From Rhipidocladum racemiflorum (Eukaryota; Streptophyta; Magnoliopsida; Poales; Poaceae): DNA of 64,000 nucleotides. Position numbers and translations under genes: made by a program. Location of the stretch: assembly GCA_036346355.1 (NCBI GenBank), contig CM070575.1:61819915-61883914 (forward strand), written 5' to 3'. This document shows, piece after piece, positions 58,821-64,000 of this stretch (positions are counted from its first letter, which is position 1; the number at the start of each line of letters is the position of its first letter). Under the pieces are notes generated by a model. That model was not told where the DNA came from. It made no database searches and saw only the letters and a program-made list of their open reading frames with translations.

Positions 58821-60155
58821 CTACTCGTAAAGCGTGCAAGTAGCAATAAAGAAATGAAAAGTAGACAAAAAGTTTCCAAACATCCAAATAAAGTTCACAA
58901 ACAGAGAGAGCATAATTTTATGAATTTTTAGAAACTGGAATCGTCAAATTCGGAGTTCAAATGCAAAAGTTACAAGCATTTAAAGTTTAAATAATCAATT
59001 AAATATTATTACAGAGAAAAAATTTAGTCCAAAAATTAAATAAAATTCATCATTAGGTATATCTCAATTTTATACAAATTTAGAAATTTGAATCACTCAA
59101 ATCGGAGTTAAAATGCAAAAGTTATAATCGTTTGAAGTTTGAAACAAATTCTGAAATCAATATTTCGAATTAATAAATCATTTTCTTTTTCGGAAATTCA
59201 ATTATTGCGTCAGCATGACACGTGGACCAACCAGGAGCCGCCACGTTGCCTCGGGTCCATGGGCCCGGTGCACAGTTTGGCTCGGTCCACCGTGGACCTT
59301 GCGCACGACCCCACGTCTCACTGACAGGTGGGACCCAACGAGTGACGTCATCGCTGACGTCAGCGTGGCTTGGCCACAGCGCTGACAAGCGGGCCCCACT
59401 GGTGACGTCATGGGTGACATCACTGCATGGCTGGGACAATACGACACGCAGTTCCCGCTGCCGTCGCGACGCCAGCGTCTTGCACCGCGCGGCCACCTCC
59501 CTGGCAACGTGGCTTGATCTTGGCCGTTGATTTGAAAATCAATGGCCCAGATTGGATTTGGCTTAACGCGTTTGGAAAACAACTCGGCTGATCTGGACCG
59601 TTCGATCTTGATCGGATGGTCAAGATCCAATCTAACGTTTACAACGCGGCTAACCCTAACCGTTTGATCTAGATCTAACGGCTGAGAATGGATCTAGTAC
59701 TGAGCGGTTTAGGCTACTGGCACAATCTACGCCGTTGGATCTAGTACTGAGCGGTTTAGGCTACCGGCACAATTCAACGTGGAACTCACCGAGGGGTGAC
59801 GTGGCGCGATCTGGGCCCTTGGATCTGGATCGGACGGCTGGTGGAGCTCGATCGACGGCGATGGCTTGCGGCGGAGCGAGGTCACCGGAGACGGGGAAGG
59901 CGACAGTCCCGACGGCGCTGCGGGGCTCCTTCGGCGAAGTGAGGGGTACACTCCAACGCGGCTTGACCTCACGATTCCGGATCTGGGCTCAACGGCGGCG
60001 AAGGACGGCGGACCGCGGCGGAATCAACGATTAACCGCGGCGGAACGGGCTTCCAACTCCAGCGAGCAATTGCGGCGCAACCACGGCGACTTGAGCTCGG
60101 AGGGCTAGGGCTACGGGTGCGCACGGAAGTCGGCAATGCGACAGCGGCGGCGGCG

Positions 60156-60165
60156 CATTAAATAG
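60156..60165 (-). promoter_or_regulatory. TATA-like box, element C LTR
   Basis: CTATTTAATG on the minus strand. Confidence 0.45.
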
Positions 60166-60807
60166 GGCTCTCAACGTCCGTGAAACACGCGAAAACCGAG
60201 GCCCACTCCGTTGCGGCGGCGGAATCCGAAAGGGATTCGGATTGGCTGACGTGGCTCAACGTCAGCCGTTGGATCAAGATCCAACGGTGCGGGGGTTTGG
60301 GCGCGGGTCTGGCTCGGACGAGCTGGCTGGCTCGGTCTGGCTCGGTCGGGCTCGGGTTCTGGTGACGTGGCTCAATTGTGGCCGTTGGATCAAGATCCAA
60401 CGGTCACGCGGTTAGGGTTCGGCCGAGCGGGTTCGACCGGAACGACTGGCTTGGGTCGGACTCGAGTCTGACTCGGACTCGGGCTCGGTCGGATGAACAG
60501 TACAAACCCACTCGCATTTTCCAGCGAATAAAATAATCCAAATAATTTCTCAGAAATTCATTTAATTCATTAAAAATAGCAAAATACTTAGAAAAATTCC
60601 AGAAAAATTCTGGAAAATATTTTGGAACATTTTGGAATCAAATAAAATATTTCCAACAAAATTTTATTTGCAAAATCAAATTCTTTAATTATTTCAAAAG
60701 GGAATAAATTCAAATTAATTCCAAATAAATTCTAGAAAATTCCAAAAATTTACCAAAGTGCCAAATCACACATGAATTTAAGAAAAGCAAAATTTTGGGG
60801 TGTTACA

Positions 60808-60821
60808 AACCTCCCCCCTTA
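60808..60821 (-). other. element C polypurine tract
   Basis: TAAGGGGGGAGGTT on the minus strand, against the 3' LTR. Confidence 0.85.
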
Positions 60822-60852
60822 ACAGAATCTCGTCCCCGAGATTCAGGGCTTT

Positions 60853-63086
60853 CTAAAGAAATAGGTTCGAAAACTCTTTCTTCAATTCCTCTTCGCGCTC
60901 CCAAGTCGCTTCACTCTCCGCGTGGTTGCTCCATTGAACTCTGCAGAAACGGGTTGACTTGTTTCTCGTCTCTCGGTCCATTGTGTCCAAAATCTTGACA
61001 GGGCGCTCCTTGTAGGTCAGATCCTCTTGTAGCTCGATTGTCTCTAGCGGTGTCTGCTCATCAGGTACTCGGAGGCACTTCTTCAACTGGGACACGTGGA
61101 ACACGTCATGCACTCCTGCTAGTGATTGCGGTAACTCCAGTTGGTATGCAACTTCACCTCTACGGCTGAGAACCTTAAATGGTCCAACATATCTCGGCGC
61201 GAGTTTTCCTTTGGCATGGAATCTCTTAACTCCTCTGAGTGGGGTGACTCTGAGATACACAAAATCTTCTGGTTCAAAACTCAAGTCTCGGCGACGGTTA
61301 TCAGCATAACTCTTCTGTCGTGATTGGGCTATCTTCAATCTCTCCCTGATCATGGCAATCTGTTCTTCGTCTTCTTGAAGAATATCTGACCCAAAGACAC
61401 GGCGTTCACCTGTCTCCAATTCAACGGTGTTCGACAAGGTCGACCGTATAGTGCTTCGAATGGTGACATCTGCAAACTTGCTTGCTAGTTGTTGTTGTAG
61501 CTGAACTCAGCGTACGGCAGACTTTTATCCCAAGAGGTAGCATAAGCCAATGCACATGCTCTTAACATGTCCTCTAGAATCTGATTAACTCTTTCTGTTT
61601 GCCCATCCGTCTGCGGATGATATGCTGTACTGAAGTTCAAACGGGTTCCCATGGCTTCATGCAGCTTATTCCAGAACCTTGAGGTAAACTGGGTACCTCT
61701 GTCCAATACAATCTTCTTCGGCACTCCGTGCAAACAGACGATCCTGGTCATACAACTCAGCTAACTTATCTCCCGAATAAGTGGTCTTCACTGGAATAAA
61801 ATGGGCGACCTTAGTCAAGCGGTCTATTATGACCCATATGGAGTCATATCCACCCTGGGTTTTCGGCAAACTGGTAATGAAGTCTATTCCGATTTCTTCC
61901 CACTTCCACTCAGGTATCTTCAACGGCTGCAGCAATCCTGCGGGTCTCTGATGCATCGCCTTGACTCTCTGGCATATCTCGCACAGCGCAACATGCTCGG
62001 CAACCTCACGCTTCATGCTCGGCCACCATAATCTTTCCTTCAAATCTTGATACATCTTGGCACTTCTAGGATGAATTGAATACTTGGAGTCATGGGCTTC
62101 TTCTAGCATCAGCTGCTTCAGCTCCTTCTTGTTCAGCACACAAATGCAATCCTTCATCCATAACGTGCCTTGCTCGTCCAGTCTGAAGTCTTTTGCCTTG
62201 CCTTCATCCATCTTGGACTTAATCCTACAGATCTTGTCATCATCCTTCTGTCCTTCTCGGATCTGATCCTCCAGGGTAGGCTTCACCTCCAATGCGGCCA
62301 AGAATCCTTCTGGTACGACTTCAATCTTCATTCTATGGAAATCCTCACATAGCTCATCCTGACTCGTGGCTGTCAACATGTTCACAGTATGGCTTTTCCG
62401 ACTCAGAGCATCGGCCACCACGTTGGCCTTTCCGGGATGGTAATGGATTCCAACATTATAATCCTTGATTAACTCTAACCATCTCCTTTGCCTCATGTTC
62501 AGGTCCGATTGGGTGAAGATGTACTTAAGACTCTTATGGTCCGTGTATACTTCACATCTGTTTCCGATCAGATAATGACGCCATAACTTCAAAGCATGCA
62601 CTACGGCAGCTAGCTCTAGGTCATGTGTTGGATAATTCTCCTCATGCGGCCTCAACTGCCTTGATGCATAAGCGACGACCTTTTCGTTCTGCATCAGCAC
62701 ACATCCAAGTCCTTGGCGCGATGCGTCACAATAAATATCGAAGCTCTGATTAACATCCGGTAGGACCAACACCAGGGCTGATGTCAATTGCTTCTTCAGC
62801 TCTTGAAAACCTTTCTCGCATTCCGGCGTCCATGCAAACTTCTTCTCCTTTTTCAACAATTGCGTAAGAGGTTTCACAATGGTCGAAAAGCCTTGAATGA
62901 AACGGCGGTAGTAACCTGCCATACCAAGAAAACTCCGGATCTGGGTCACGGTCTTCGGCTGTTCCCAATGTAACACAGCTTCTACCTTGCTTGGATCAAC
63001 GGCGACTCCTTCTGCGGTCATTACATGTCCGAGGAACTCCACTTTGTCCTTCCAAAAGTCACACTTGCTGAACTTGGCAAATAGTT
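60853..63086 (-). pseudogene. pol: element C pol: RT C-terminus, RNase H, integrase, chromodomain (broken)
   Basis: The minus strand reads from the interrupted reverse transcriptase (KLFAKFSKCDFWKDKVEFLG) through RNase H (YCDASRQGLG, DLELAAV, YTDHKSLK) and the integrase zinc finger (SIHPRSAKMY...CEICQRVKAMH) to DFITSLPKTQGG. A frameshift near 61745 and a stop at 61485 break the integrase core (LDRGTQF, HPQTDGQTERVN), and another shift near 61437 leads into the C-terminal part with a chromodomain (WSNHAESEATWEREEELKKE). The first half of pol, gag and the 5' LTR are beyond the insertion at 63087. Confidence 0.92.
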
Positions 63087-64000
63087 TGTGAGGACCCCTC
63101 TTCCTATACCGTACTGTACGCCGTCTACTGTGGCGTATAGCACCATATAGCAACAGAAGCCTCGACACCGAAAATCTGAATCTAAAAAAAATTCGATCGA
63201 CGGGATCGAACCCTTAGCTTCGCACCGGTGCTCAGACACATCCGATACCGGTTCCCTGGATCAGTATCCCAGTATCGCGTACCAACAACACGAGTATCAA
63301 TGCACAAAGTAATGAACTAAAGTTAAATTACATAACTGGGTGTAAATCTTGTACATACACATTACAAAATCCAAAAGTAGAATAATAGCGGAAGCAAAAG
63401 AAACACTAAACCAAAGACACGGTGGCTGACAACCCCACAAAGCTCTTGGCGGAGGAAGGACCACAACCGCCGCATACTCGCGAGCAGAGGACCACCTGAG
63501 CCATCCGTATCACCATCGGAACCATCCTCTGAGACAAGGTTAGTAAACAACAGCAAAGCAACTGTGAGTACACTGATGTCCTCGCAAGTCTTTAGGGTAT
63601 GGAAATATAGTTAAATGCAGGCTATTTCAACAGGAATAAGCTTCTATACTAGCTTGATTGCATAAAGCAACATTTATTTGTAAACAACATTTAACAACCG
63701 ATAGTATTAGTAATTGAAAGAGCATTTGACATAAAACATATTTCACAGTATATGTATAATGTATATTATCCCAACCGGTTCGCCATTCCCGCTCGAATGC
63801 AACCGATGGGCTAGATTGTCGACTCTATCCATCAAACACTTCCTTTCCGTTCGAGACTCACACTTTTTTAGAAGAAGACACAAAACCAAACTTCTATACT
63901 CTCCATACTTATCTGGGCTAGATGCTCTTAACCGTGAGCACGGCTAATCGATTAGTTTTACTTAACACTTCTGCAGAAGTTGCACACATTCCCCACATGG
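63087..64000 (-). repeat. LTR of a further retrotransposon (element E), cut by the window end
   Basis: It begins TGTGAGGACCCC at 63087 inside element C reverse transcriptase; the left candidate TSD is TAGTT (63082-63086). It shares the general LTR plan of this window: an exon-like stretch, then palindromes CTAATCGATTAG (63944-63955) and CTTCTGCAGAAG (63968-63979), but its sequence is a distinct family. Confidence 0.75.
63362..63528 (-). other. putative last exon of LTR minigene (element E)
   Basis: Acceptor CTTGTCTCAG, phase 1. It reads DGSDGDTDGSGGPL and onward to a hydrophobic C-terminus (VFGLVFLLLPLLFYFWIL) and TAA at 63362-63364; 167 bp. The hydrophobic tail could be a membrane segment. 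Confidence 0.4.

Larger units (their letters stand above)
57209..60807 (-). repeat. element C 3' LTR
   Basis: TGTCGGGACCC...GTGTTACA, 3599 bp. It has three TGACGTCA motifs near 59.34-59.41 kb and a tandem duplication of GGATCTAGTACTGAGCGGTT near 59.69-59.76 kb. Confidence 0.92.
57209..63086 (-). mobile_element. retrotransposon C: gypsy chromovirus, minus strand, 5' half lost beyond an insertion
   Basis: A 3' LTR (57209-60807) is followed by a polypurine tract and the C-terminal two thirds of pol, whose sequence is close to element B. It sits inside the plus-strand LTR; the left candidate TSD is TAAGC (57204-57208) and its partner would be outside the window. Another LTR at 63087 interrupts the reverse transcriptase. 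Confidence 0.9.

Noticed and set aside
1..64000. Host protein-coding genes, tRNA, rRNA or organelle sequence
   Set aside because: None found by eye; every recognisable coding stretch belongs to a transposon or is carried next to a transposase.

Overview
This window looks like repeat-rich heterochromatin of a grass genome (Poaceae, possibly Panicoideae). The evidence is chromodomain-bearing Ty3/gypsy elements with about 3.4-3.6 kb LTRs, CACTA and MuDR-like DNA transposons, plant mobile domain and GRF zinc-finger sequences, and no intact host gene, rRNA, tRNA or CRISPR array. Almost everything is transposon nested in transposon. Exact target-site duplications (TSDs) let most of the layers be ordered.

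Layout: (1) 1-1887 is the 3' part of a plus-strand LTR. (2) 2072-6481 is a CACTA element with TSD AGA. It holds two long subterminal hairpins, the end of a second CACTA, a minus-strand LTR fragment (3031-5183) and a small acidic ORF. (3) From about 6.5 to 51.3 kb there is an old plus-strand MuDR-like block: a broken transposase in three pieces (8417-9656, 13037-14146, 38522-38743), then a plant mobile domain pseudogene (38987-45352), a 28/56-bp minisatellite, and a GRF zinc-finger pseudogene (50126-51278). This block was hit by three solo LTRs with perfect TSDs (9657-13036, 41353-44875, 45446-48890) and by retrotransposon A (14147-38521, TSD TTTTG). Element A was in turn split by retrotransposon B (21862-33584). 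(4) 52129-53916 is a truncated gypsy-type element with a gag-like pseudogene. It is cut by a plus-strand LTR (53917-57208), which is cut by element C (57209-63086), which is cut by a further LTR (63087 to the window end).

Elements A, B and C are chromovirus-type gypsy elements on the minus strand. Each has a polypurine tract beside the 3' LTR, and A and B have an initiator-Met tRNA primer site beside the 5' LTR. Gag and pol carry frameshifts or deletions, so none looks autonomous. A and B also have an extra open reading frame between the 5' LTR and gag.

The most interesting signal lies inside the LTRs. Across divergent families they appear to carry two small exons of an acidic protein: a middle exon of 69, 72 or 81 bp (always a multiple of three) between a GTAG acceptor and a GC-type donor, and a last exon with an in-frame stop. 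Both are in the same phase. The presumed intron between them holds two palindromes whose bases change while the pairing is kept. This would be an LTR-embedded spliced minigene; I infer it from the sequence and do not recognise it as a described system.
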